This document shows positions 1 through 10,689 of a DNA stretch of 36,206 nt, piece by piece (position 1 is the first letter of the stretch; every line of letters begins with the position of its first letter). Below the pieces are notes generated by a model, which worked only from the letters and a program-made list of their open reading frames with translations, was not told the origin of the DNA and did not search any database. The stretch is from Chromera velia (Eukaryota; Sar; Chromeraceae), in NCBI GenBank assembly GCA_018398765.1, contig JAHBMJ010001879.1, forward strand, positions 71,990-108,195. Reading direction: 5' to 3'. The position numbers and the translations under genes are program-made.

Positions 1-543
1 CCGTGCAAGGAGAGCCTCTGGCGGTGCAGAAGGATCGATCAGTACACGATGGCATCAGTGGATGCATGGACAATCAAACATGGAAATGCAATTGTCGGAC
101 GACTCATGCAGTGTGAGTCAACATTCCCCCACTGAATTCAAGAGTTGTGATCGCTTAATTCAGTGCATGACAATTATAAATTAAGTTTCAAGGTTGCATG
201 CATGCATGCGGGCTGCATGGTGCTCGCGCTCGCAATTTCGCGTGCGCGCGCGTCTCCTTTTCCATCCTTTTCCGCGTATGAGACGAAGATTAACGAAGTG
301 GCCAGCACATGCCAGCACACAAACGAATTCCGCCTTTGCACTTCGAAGCAACTCGAACGACTCTCTCTCTCCCCCATCGATCCATGCACTAGCTCATGCA
401 GTCTAGCTTCCTCCCTCCCGGCTGAGCCTGTCGACCTCGGATGCTTCGATCTCTTCGATCGATCTGGTACTTAATTGTCTCGATTCAAGAGTGTGTGCGT
501 GGGGTTGTTTCCTGGTGCTGCCCCGATGCCGCGCACAGGTGCA
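1..543 (+). promoter_or_regulatory. 5' flank / putative promoter of the LANCL gene
   Basis: No credible exon was found here; the open frames lack an ATG or run through low-complexity sequence. At about 195-260 overlapping TGCATGCA motifs are followed directly by an alternating GCGCGCG tract. The same pair occurs in the methyltransferase/HAD spacer at 17215-17370. TGCATGCA is a known binding site of ApiAP2-type factors in apicomplexans; its use here is inferred. Confidence 0.4.
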
Positions 544-983
544 ATGAGACCATCACGGTATTTCCCCCACCCGTCGCCTTTTCCCGAGTGCTCGAGGGAG
601 ACAGCCAGGGCTCTGTCTACTGCAATTGTGTCGGAGCTGAGAAAAGAGACGGCAGCAGGGCCACCGAGCCGAGAGGATGGGTGCGTGTACACTGGAGCTG
701 CGGGAAAAGGTCCGTCTGACAGTTGGTCATGGTGTCTCTGCTGCTCTGCCTTTATCCAGAATAGTAAGGGCAGATCATTATTTTGAAGGCAAGGTCTCGA
801 TTCTTCTGCTTAATTCGCCCAGACGCATGCATGCCTTCTCTCTTTCATCTTTATTTGGCTTAATTCCTTCAAGCAAGACCGGGGTGTTCACTTTCTCTCT
901 CTGCATACACACAGCGTGTCAGAACTTAGGAGTCTCTGTCTTTCCTCTTTTCTCTTTCAAAGTGTCTGCACCGTCTACCCAAG

Positions 984-1020
<37 letters not shown>

Positions 1021-2843
1021 ATGATATGGTGGTACTGACAAAACGGTTTCTCTCTGCATATTCGTGGAGGTCTCTGCGCATGTCTTCATGATTCCACCGT
1101 GCGTGGAGGAGAGGGAACGTCCATGGTCCTTCCTGTGCAGCCTACTGTCTGTATCGCATCGGCGAGCTGGACCTGGCCTCTCAGCTGTTACACTTGTCAT
1201 TGCACCAGGGGAGCAAACGGAGACGGCCCAGTGATGGGCTCTCGCTCATGTGCGGTGAGGCAGGTGTGGCGGTGGTGGCCGCACTGGTCTCGCACGCTTC
1301 GGGAAAAACAGAAACTGCGCAGAAGATGGTGGACAAGTTTTGTTCCTTCGCTGCTTCCAGGTACGTCGCTTTTCTTCTTTGAGTCAGTCAACGACGGATC
1401 GGTTTTGCGCTTCCCCCGTCTGAATTTTGAGTGCACACAATATACATCAATGGCCGAATTTCGTACATACAGCATACCTACGTACAGTGTGTGCATGTTA
1501 TGCACACACGTGTACATAGACATGTGAATGAATCAGACGAGCATGAGATGTACGGAATTTCATTCTGCATATGTATGTCTCCAGACGCGGCCAGGTGTTT
1601 GCATGATATCAGATTTTGACTTCTGTCTTTCGTTCCTCATTTCTTTCTCGTGTGCTGCCGTGGCTTCTGCTTCGCCCGTCTCTTTTTCTTTGCTTCTGTC
1701 CCGCCAGGCTACTTCTATTTTCCAAACAGAAATGAGAAGCGACGCTCACGTTCACTTAAATTCTTCTCGGCTCTCCACTGCAATTGGAACAGGCGAATAT
1801 GAATTGGCACACGCACGCACAGCCATAAATCATCCCTCCTGTTGCAATATTGGCGTTCTGAAATGAATCGCGTGGGTTCGTGCACTGCTTGCACTCGATC
1901 TCTCGACTTGATTGATGCTTGCAAATAAACACTGTATAAATATGCAGTTCCGGCCTGATGACTTCCAAGGCCGATGACGAGTGGCTCTACGGCAAGACCG
2001 GATTTCTCGTTGGGGCCCTAGAGCTCCGGCGGGTCCTCGGAAATCAGGCTGTACCCTCGCAGGCCCGTCCTTCCTTCCTTCATTGTTCTTTCTATCTATA
2101 ATACATCTATCTTTCTTGTCCGTTTTTATGCATGCGTACTGAGGGAGGGTGGCCGAGATGGTGTCAGAGGCAGGTTATTAGTATTCATGAAATGAGCAGA
2201 TTTGATATCAGTATATGAAGCCACCGGATATGAAATGAGCAGTGCGCTGAAAAGGGTGGTGTGATGAGCTGTGTGTCGCAGTTTCGTTGTGTCGTCTAGC
2301 TTTCTCACAATGACTTAATTCATGCACTTTGAGCGAGCAGCAAGTTTTGTTTGTTTTGTGTTTTTTCTTCTTTCAATGCACAGCTACAACTTCGAATCGA
2401 CGAGTCAATGTGCTCCCGGAAAGAAGGAAGGTAATTAAATCGAGTAAACGTTTCTCTCTCTTCCCAGCCGCTTGGTTCTCTGCATGGTAAATTTTCTTTT
2501 TTCTCTTTCAAGCCGATGCTTCAGTCCTGGACAGAAGATCATAGAACGAAAGTACCTTCCTTTTTTCTGCCTGCCTGATGCTCCTCGTACAGATCGTCGA
2601 AAGTGTATGGAATGGACTCTTGAGGAAGGGTGTGAGCACAGGCTGGGTGTTCCCGTGGCATGGAGAAGAATACGTTGGAGCTGCTCACGGAACCATGGGG
2701 GTTCTCCATGCGCTGATGAGCGTCCCGGAAATGTGTCTGGCCGGGGGGGCGGGTGGGTCGGGAAATAGAGAAGCACTAGAGGCGGGGCTGAGGACAGTGC
2801 TCGGTTGGAAATGCCCTGATGGTGCGTGTATCTCTCTCTCTGT

Positions 2844-2891
<48 letters not shown>

Positions 2892-4468
2892 ATGTGTATG
2901 TATGGCTGTGAGTGCTGAAATCATTGAATTCATGTATGCACCGTTTCCTTCGTTTGTTTTAATCTCTGTATGTCTACTTAACTGTCTGGATGGGAAGAAA
3001 GCGGCCAAGAAATCAAGGAAGGAAAGGGTGGGTTTGGGGAAAAGGAGGGGAGCGGGGTGAACAGCTTCTAATTGTATGGGGGAGGAGCCTCTTGAGTGAA
3101 AGGGGTGAAGTGAAACGAGACTTCCTTTCGATCAGCCAGACATACTCTGAATTAATGAAGATGAATCGCTCGTCGAATTTTCATTGAGAGAAAGAAGTGC
3201 ACTGGGTGTATATCACTCCGGAGGTACATATACATATACATACATGCATGCATACATCGATGCGTGCAACCTTTTATGCCTGGCTCGATCACCCGGAGTG
3301 CATGCAGGAAATTTTCCCGCGGTTGTTGAAGAAAAAAGCCAGCAGATGTCCGAGCTCGTTCACTTTTGTCACGGCGCCCCTGGGGCTGTCCTTCTCTTCT
3401 CTCGCGCGGCCCTGCTCTTCTCGTCTCAGGCCTATGCGAGGGAAGCTGTAGCTGCAGGTGGGTGCATGTGTCAGGCAGCTAGGCAGGCAGACGGCCTTCT
3501 TTCTTGTCTTCTCCATCCCGCCTTCTCTTTTCTTCCCTCGCTCCCGGCATGCATGTTTGATCGATCGATCGGTGTTGCAAGGGTAGTTTTAATTCCTTTT
3601 TGTTTGTGTGTGCACGCACTGAATGTAGCGGAAGATTGGACGGACACGTTTTCCCTAGCTCCCCTTATTTTCCGGAGAGAGACGGGTGTGCCTCAAATGA
3701 CTCACTCGTTTGTTTTCTGCCCATCACGAGTTTCTCACGGAAACGACTTTTTATTGCCCGAAGTCTCTGTCAGTCTCGAGATCTCTCTGCGTAGGGAGGG
3801 AGGGGCATGCACGTCAGTTCTTCAAGTCTTCTCTTGAATGCATCGCCCGTGTGTATGTGAGTAAGTGTGAAGGCTCTGCCAGTGATATACATACCCGATT
3901 TAATTTAATTCCTCCGGGCCTGGATGCATGCATGCATGCATGCATGCAGCTGAGATTGTCTACTCGCGCGGACTTCTCCGGAAGGGCCCTGGACTTTGTC
4001 ATGGTGTTGCAGGAAACGGTAGGCCTGCCTGCCTGCGTACCGCTGTGTCTGTGGACTTGTGTCTCTGTCTGTATGTCTGTCTGCTTGTGAAACGTACAGC
4101 GCTGTTGCGAGAACCAGAAAAGGAAGCAGGGGTTCGTGAATAGGTTTTGGAACAAGAAAGGCAGAAAGCGTACATGCAGTCTGGGTGCCTGTGAACAAGT
4201 CTGATAAAAGAAGAATCAGACAAGCCAAGTCTGATATGATAAAAGAAGAATCAGACAAGCCAAGTCTGATATGATAGAAGAAGAATCAGACAAGCCAAGT
4301 CTGATATGATAAAAGAAGAATCAGACAAGCCAAGTCTGATATGATAAAAGAAGAATCAGACAAGCCAAGTCTGATATGATAAAAGAAGAGTCAGACAAGC
4401 CATGCATGTCGTTTGTCTTCTTTCTTGCCTCCGCATTCGCTTTGCCCTCCGTGTGCGCCCTTCGACCA

Positions 4469-4499
<31 letters not shown>

Positions 4500-5121
4500 C
4501 AACTTTGTTTCTTCTCACTTCAAGACTCGGCCCAACCTCTTAATTTTGTCGTAAGTGTTGTCTGAAAAATATCCTGCAGAGGTCTTTTTTTCCCTCTCTG
4601 CAATCTACCTACAGAAGGAAGGCTCAATTCCAATTTTCCTCCCTCGATCTCCAGTCTGCAGGCCTTTCCCCCCCCCTCTAGTTTCTTTGCCCTGCATGTC
4701 GCGGTGGACTCAGATCACCTGCATGCATATGAGAGCAATCATACATATATCCATAGCATACGTGCACACAGACAGGTCCGTACGAAGAGTGTGGCGCAGC
4801 AAAAGAACAGCTTAATTTCTGGCCTGTGCATGCACCCACGCACGCACGCACGCAGGTTTTGCCCTCCTGGTCCTGTCGCGGCTCCCACCGCCTCTTTTGA
4901 GTGCCTCAGAATCCGAACGGTGGAGAAGCAGGGCTCGTCAGTTTGCGCACTTCATCTCCACAGACGAATTTCGGAACGGAAGCAGGCAACCGGACACCCC
5001 CCTGTCTATGTGGGAGGGTTGGGCTGGTGTTCTCACATTTCTAAAAGCGCTGAGCCCTTCTGAACCGGACAAAGGGGACAACTTAGATCCTTTTCCTCTC
5101 TTCAGCGTCTTTCCTGTTTGA
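544..5121 (+). CDS. LANCL: LanC-like protein (LANCL family), 7 exons
   Basis: Exons: 544-709, 1141-1360, 1948-2062, 2593-2821, 3308-3457, 3950-4018 and 4856-5121. They join in frame to 404 residues, close to the about 400 of animal LANCL1/2. Family landmarks appear in order: FPHP near the start, YTGAAG (49-54), LMCGEAG (91-97), DEWLYGKTG (139-147), WHGEEYVGAAHG (189-200), CHGAPG (264-269), GLCHG (308-312) and a C-terminal MWEGWAG. C264, C310 and H311 match the three zinc ligands of LANCL1 (C276, C322, H323). LANCL proteins are cytosolic or membrane-associated, bind glutathione, and in mammals have been linked to adding glutathione to dehydroamino acids in damaged proteins; the activity here is inferred. 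ATG 544 is chosen because FPHP then falls where human LANCL1 has FPNP; ATG 526 is also in frame. The exon 3 donor is uncertain: a GC donor after 2062 or a GT donor after 2050, both in phase. Confidence 0.92.
984..1016. repeat. (CA)n microsatellite
   Basis: About 16 CA units in LANCL intron 1. Confidence 0.95.
2847..2882. repeat. (GT)n microsatellite
   Basis: A TG run in LANCL intron 4, starting about 25 nt after the exon 4 donor at 2821/2822. Confidence 0.95.
3923..3949. repeat. (TGCA)n run forming a 3' splice site
   Basis: Overlapping TGCATGCA units end in GCAG exactly at the acceptor of LANCL exon 6 (3950). The repeat takes the place of a normal polypyrimidine tract. Confidence 0.85.
4200..4402. 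repeat. Six-copy 35-36 nt tandem repeat with internal palindrome
   Basis: Six near-identical units lie in LANCL intron 6. Each contains ATCAGAC and GTCTGAT separated by 7 nt, a perfect 7-bp inverted repeat, so each unit could fold into a hairpin in the RNA. The last unit is diverged. Confidence 0.93.
4468..4499. repeat. (GTCT)n tetranucleotide repeat
   Basis: About 8 units in LANCL intron 6. Confidence 0.95.
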
Positions 5122-6424
5122 CGGTGATAGAAAGTTCAACTGTTTTCCATTAAAATTTCAAATAAAATAAAAGCTATGTCATTCTAGATGCCATACAATG
5201 CAGTGCCACACAGGACTGGTCTAGCTTTCTAGGTTCGTACATGTTACTACCAGATTAACTAGGCTACCCACATCAAAAAAAAAAAAGAAAATTGAGCTAA
5301 AAACCTAATTAGTTTTTTTTTTTTTTTGATTTTTGACGTTCACATCTCGGTCCTCAAAGTCAGCCTAGTACTAGGCTTAGTGCCCAGACTAACAGAGAGT
5401 CTGAGCAAGTCTCCCACAGCTCTCCAGGTCGCCCGCGAACCGCATACGCCATTCAGAGACGGAACCGCTATCTCCTCAGCAACACAAGCAGCACGAGGCC
5501 TTAGACGAGGCCCGATCTATTCGAGGCCCCCACTTCTCCCCAAACATAACAGCAAGCAGAAGAAAAAGAGAAAGACAGGGTTCGACATCAAATGCCCCCC
5601 CCCAGTTCTATCAGTTCGATTCACCCAACAAAGGCCTGGAGAGGGGATGCTCATGCTCATGTTGTCTTTTCATTTGCTTGCCGTGAGCAGAGGCAGAGGC
5701 CAGAGGGGGATAGTACAGAAGACAGGCAGGGAGGAATAGGTAGAGGTGGAAAGGCTCAGCAGATCTCAGCAGCAGCAGACAGTTTTTTTTTATTCATTTA
5801 TTTTCTTTTTTTGAGACTTCTTCAAATGAAGAGTAACTTTTAGATCCTCAAACTAGTTGCTAAGTGGAAGCTAGACCCTAAGCTAAACTATGAGCTAGAG
5901 CCCTTCCTAAGTGGGAGATCTAAACTGGGCCCAGATTTTTCATATTGAAAATAAAAAAAAAAAAAAAGAAAATTAAAAATCGATTTTAGGCAATTACTTT
6001 TTTATTTTTTTTTTTGTGAGTGGCCTAGCAGATTAATAGCAGATTTGGTACTATGCAGATAAATCTAAAGTTTTAAATGTCTTGTACTAGTAGTAGAATG
6101 CGTATACTTACTGTATTTAGTACTTTGACACATGACTACTACTGTTCAGTTAGTCTGCAAGCCTGCCAAACAGTGCTGATCATATGAAGCAGCCTCGCTC
6201 ATGCGCAAGCAATCCTGCCAGAAATGGAAGAGTTAAATTTGAGAAGAAATGTAGTTGTTAAGCTACTTACCAAATGTTCCCGAGTGAGGGTCCATCTTTA
6301 ACAATCTGCCTTGCATGTTATAACTTAATTGCCGTCGTTGCCAAATGCTAGACGCCTATTATGGGCCAATGGCGATGGCGTATCAGCTCAGACTGTTCGT
6401 AAGCTGTTTAACCTTTGTGTATAG
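5122..6424. other. AT-rich intergenic region, 3' of LANCL
   Basis: Lies between the convergent LANCL and methyltransferase genes. Contains poly-A and poly-T runs (about 5274-5287, 5313-5329, 5788-5798, 5951-5966 and 6006-6016) and stop-rich AT sequence. Possible polyadenylation signals (ATTAAA, AATAAA) lie at about 5150-5168, just after the LANCL stop. No recognisable gene. Confidence 0.6.
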
Positions 6425-7012
6425 GAGGATCTGCCTTGCTGTGACGGTGCAGATTTTGTTAGGCAAAGGGGCCTGGAGGCAGTTTTTCGTTGTGACATAA
6501 CGGAGAAGCATGCCAACAATGTGATTGCCGTCCGGGATGGGCATTCGCTCTTTTCTGTTCGCGGGTATGGAGATGCGTTCCCTTCTTATAAGGTACGGCT
6601 TCATGACATTGTCTGTGGAGAATCTCACCTTTCTGAATCAGAGCAGGAAGAATGCAATGTGCAACGTTCTTTGCAGCAGCTCTTCTCTCTGTTTCCTCCC
6701 TCTGACTGCGTGAGTCCTCATCTGCGCTTCACTATACAGATGACGACTCCTGCCATCGTTTCCAAGTCAGCAAAGAAGTCTTAGCATCAGAGGGTATCGG
6801 ATCAGATTCAAGACGAGATTGGCTTTCTCGAACAGTTCGAAAAGGGGGAAAAACAAGCATCCAGCAGAGAGAACCTCTCCTTTGACATGTTTTTTCCATC
6901 AGTCACATGCGCTGTGCGGGCTTTTATGACGCTCGAAAACCATCCAGCAGGAGAAGGAGAGGGTGACCGACCTGGTCTTCAAAAGGGCAAGTTTGTTGCA
7001 ACATGGCTGTGA
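6425..7012 (+). CDS. Unrecognised two-exon gene fragment
   Basis: Two open segments, 6425-6592 (56 codons) and 6791-7012 (73 codons and a TGA stop), are flanked by ATAG before the first, GTAC after it and ATCAG before the second. They join in phase 0. The first includes FRCDITEKHANN and VRDGHSLFSVRGYGDAF; the second FLEQFEKGEKQASS and FFPSVTCAVRAFM. Composition looks coding and is free of microsatellite, unlike the AT-rich DNA around it. No start codon or upstream exon was found, so it may be a relic of a gene or mobile element, or the end of a gene whose start I missed. No family recognised. Confidence 0.3.
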
Positions 7013-7971
7013 GAGCAGACTGAGTATGAAGCTTAGCAATGGGAGTTTGTTCTGTTTCTTATTTCTCTGTTTTCTTTCCTTTTTATCTCCCTTTCTTCTT
7101 CTCTTACAGATAAAAGACGCGAGCATAATGACTGAACGGTTTTTTTCCGAATTATTTATCCTTCTAACCTTTCGAACGCCTTCTTCGTACATCTATTCCA
7201 ATCCTTGTTCTCCCTCTTCACTGGTTTGCTCTGTCTGCTCTCAGTACCTTGGATTGGTTTGACTGTCGCAGCCTTCTATAGTGAGGGACGGTACTTAAAT
7301 CGATTAAGCGTCATGATTCAGGTGCCGGGTTTTAGCTAACAGACGGCAGCCCCACCCTGATGAGTGATGCAGGTCTGATAAAGCGGCAATATAGCATTAT
7401 TCTAGACTTATGCATTGCATGATGGCTTATAGACCGATCAATAAATGATGATGATTCGATCTGCAGATTATTGTTGATTGATTGATGCCTTTCAAATTAT
7501 TAATCTTTTTCGTTAATTTTAACGAGTCGCATATAAAATATTCCTAATTTGATATTGTTTTAGGATAAAATAAAATAGAGAATTAAGATTACAAGCGCCG
7601 CCATATATGCCGCTATATGCAGAAACTAGCAGAAACTGCAAGATAATATATAAAAATCATTCTATGATTATACTTACTGATAATCTAAAAAAGTATTCCT
7701 ATACTAGAAATATTTGATCATTAACCTATAATTAGTTACTAACCGACCTACTAAGCTAATCATAAATCTTATTTTTAAAGCCTTATTTGATAATTTATGT
7801 ATTTCATGCTAATATGAAAGCTAGTCGATAATTAAGAAGCCATCAGATAAAAAACGTCTTTAAATTCAAAAAACAAAGGACAACACTTTAAAAATTTAAT
7901 GTACTTGCCAGTGGCTTCAAGGCTTTTCCCATGCTTCGTCACGAATCCATCCGGAATGTGATTTATTGTAC
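7013..7971. other. AT-rich intergenic region, 3' of the methyltransferase gene
   Basis: Strongly AT-rich from about 7430 to 7900, with short GATT repeats and stop codons in all frames. Nothing else seen. Confidence 0.6.
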
Positions 7972-8996
7972 CTAACTTGTGGCTTCTTCTGTTATATATA
8001 CACAAGCAAACCTCTGTTGCATTTCATCCCAACGTTCACCTTTTGACGTGCCGACTTCCTTTTCAGGACGTTCTTCAAACGTCTGGGCGGCGTTGGCGCT
8101 GCAACTTTTCCCCGGATCTTGAGCAAAACAGGCGCCGGCATCATCGCTGGAAACATTATTATCCTCTTTGACGTCAGAAGAGTGGGTTGTCCCCGAAAGG
8201 CGGATTTCCCTGTCCATTCTCAAACGGACTTCGAGGGATCCTACTGGATTCCTCCGAGTGTTCTCTTCTTTTGTTGTCACACCCTCGTGATGCTGAGTCG
8301 GGAAACCAGAGTGACCCCCGACATGTTCGCCCTTTTGCTTCTTTATCTTTTTCGTGTCTAAGTCAGAAGAGTCTGCTTTCGTTTTTGCGTTCCGGGAGTT
8401 GGGCTTGCGCGTCGGCTTATCTAGAGGCTGCATACACATATACACATATTCAAACAGCACATTAATTGTGATTTTGGTCAAGTCTTCGCGTATTACGGCG
8501 TCCCGATTTTGTGCACGCATCTTGCACTTTTTCTGGTTGGACCCTTTCGTACCATTTTTCGAGAGAAGGCACCTTTCTTCACGACCAAATTGAATATTCG
8601 TCATACAAACTACGAAGAACTCTCGATCATACAAAGCACATGCACTCTTTCCAATTCCGTGCACCGTCTGGCACTAGGATCCCCCCATGCAGCTAGCTAG
8701 AGTCTCTGCTGCAGCATGGAAGGAAAAAAATGACAGGACAGACATGCATCTCCATGCAGTTGACCGACGCACGGACGCAGCCTCCACGGGCTCAAATGAG
8801 AAAAAAGCTACAGCGTACACAATTCAGCTTCACTCACACACTCTTTGAGCGTCCTTCCACCCACACACACACACACACAAGTCAACGCACCTCCTCCGTG
8901 ATGACACGCACCCCCGGACGGAGCCGCTCAGTCAGGAGCCTCTGAATTCTTTCCTGACCTCCCTGGAAGGAAGGAAGGAAGGAAGAAAGGAAGCAA

Positions 8997-9030
<34 letters not shown>

Positions 9031-10658
9031 CCAGAGAAGCAGCGAAGCATGAAGACAGACATGCAGATCGATCCATCTGTTTGTGCATGTATCCGTCATT
9101 GAGGCTTCTGCCTCCATGTGTTGCATTTACAGCAATACAGAAAGAAAGACGCCATGGAAGCAATATGACCGGCTTACTGCGCAACCTCCATGGAGACGTG
9201 AAGACGCGCAGTTTGTCTGTGGGGCGTCATCTCAAGGATAGCCTGAGAAACACATCCATATGTCCACACCTTCAAGACCGAACGTGCACACAATTAAATT
9301 CTGGGGCGACAGAATTGATTAAAGAAACAAGACGTGAGAGGGAAAGAGTCTATGGGGCGTCGCGCGACAGGAAAAAGCTCGCAGCTGGTCACCCTGACCT
9401 CAGAAAAGCATCCATTATGTACCACCACCACCGTCGCCGTTTCGAGACCTGAGAGGACATCAGCAGCATTGCCGGCAGGTCCTGCTCCTCTGGCTACCGG
9501 ACCACTCAAGTTGGTTCCCTCATCAACACCGGCAGCAGCCGCAGTTGAGGAGAGGGAGAGGAAGTCGCCCCACCTCAGTTCCAGCCTTGCGTCTTCGCTC
9601 TTCGCCTGGCGTCGACAGACTGTAGAAGCAAGCGTCACAAAGGTATCAGACGAAATGAATGCTATGGGTATGGATGTCTCCACTCGACGTAAATTTCACA
9701 TTCATGCACTCTGTCTGGCCTTTGCAGACAGCGCTCGGGAAAAAACAGTTTGGATCCCTGTGTGTGTCTACATGACGAACCTGAAAATTTAAGTTCTGGT
9801 CTGAGAAGTACAGACAGACGACTGCATGTCCCTAGTTCTACAGCTAGGGTGCCTAAATTTAATGAAAAAAGAAAGAATCAAAGCAGGAAAAGCGAATTGA
9901 GCATCGACATGTCTTGTGGCAAAAAGGAAAGAGAAGCGGATAGCTCCACACTCCTTCTCTTCGAGTTCTATCAGCCCCCTCCTGTACGCACCGTCCCACT
10001 CGCTCACCTTCCCCGCAGCCCTCCACAATACCAGTCCGAGTCCCCCCACTCATTCTTGACATGCCCATCATCCACTTCAGGCTGTCCAGAGCACCCATCG
10101 CCACAGCATGACTGCATTCATCTACCTCGACCCCGACCACCTGACGCACGCCGAAGACCCCGAAGGCCGTCAGAGAGAGGCGCCCTGATGCCGAGCCGAG
10201 TTCAAACAGAGAGTCCTCAGGAGACAGCTGCACAAATTAATTTAAAAAAAAAACCTCATCCAGCTCGGCTAGAATAACTGCATGTCAAATTGCCTCTTTC
10301 CATACCCCTTCCCGCTGCCCAATCAAAAGAAAGAAAGAACAAACAGACCGACGGTCTTCCTTTCACTGCAAAGTATCCCAAGCCTCCGTTTCGTCCCCTC
10401 CCCGGTTCTTCGGCTGACGACCAAAGAATCCAACAGATAGCTCGATCGTCACACAAACAGACGCTCAGCCACACAGATAGATACTAGCTCGAAGAACATA
10501 CAGGCAAGCAGACCCACTTGGGTTTCTGGCCAAGAAAACAACTCCACGACTTCGTCCGATGACCACAGACGCGAACGTTGAGACTCACCGCAGGACCTGC
10601 AGACAGACGCTTCTACTGTATAATCACTTTTCTCTTTTTTGACTTCACCAGCAGAGGA

Positions 10659-10689
<31 letters not shown>

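Noticed and set aside
163-474. 103-codon open frame upstream of LANCL
   Set aside because: It begins at GTG, not ATG, crosses TGCATGCA and GCGCGC tracts, and has no family similarity.
4200-4402. CRISPR-like regular repeats
   Set aside because: Units are directly tandem without unique spacers, in an intron of a eukaryotic gene.
9183-9246. Possible methyltransferase exon (AILEMTPHRQTARLHVSMEVA) on the - strand
   Set aside because: It has AG and GTAAGC borders, but including it breaks the frame into the exon at 8962-8891, whereas joining 9399 directly to 8962 keeps phase 0 and the expected motif order. It could be an alternative exon.
9246-9398. Read-through of the long - strand frame past CFSE
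   Set aside because: The sequence after 9399 loses family similarity and a donor GTCAGG lies there.
10450-10588. Longer version of the 27-nt microexon (SCGESQRSRLWSSDEVVELF)
   Set aside because: Open and tempting, but its donor phase does not fit the next exon, while the GTGAGT donor after 10589 does.
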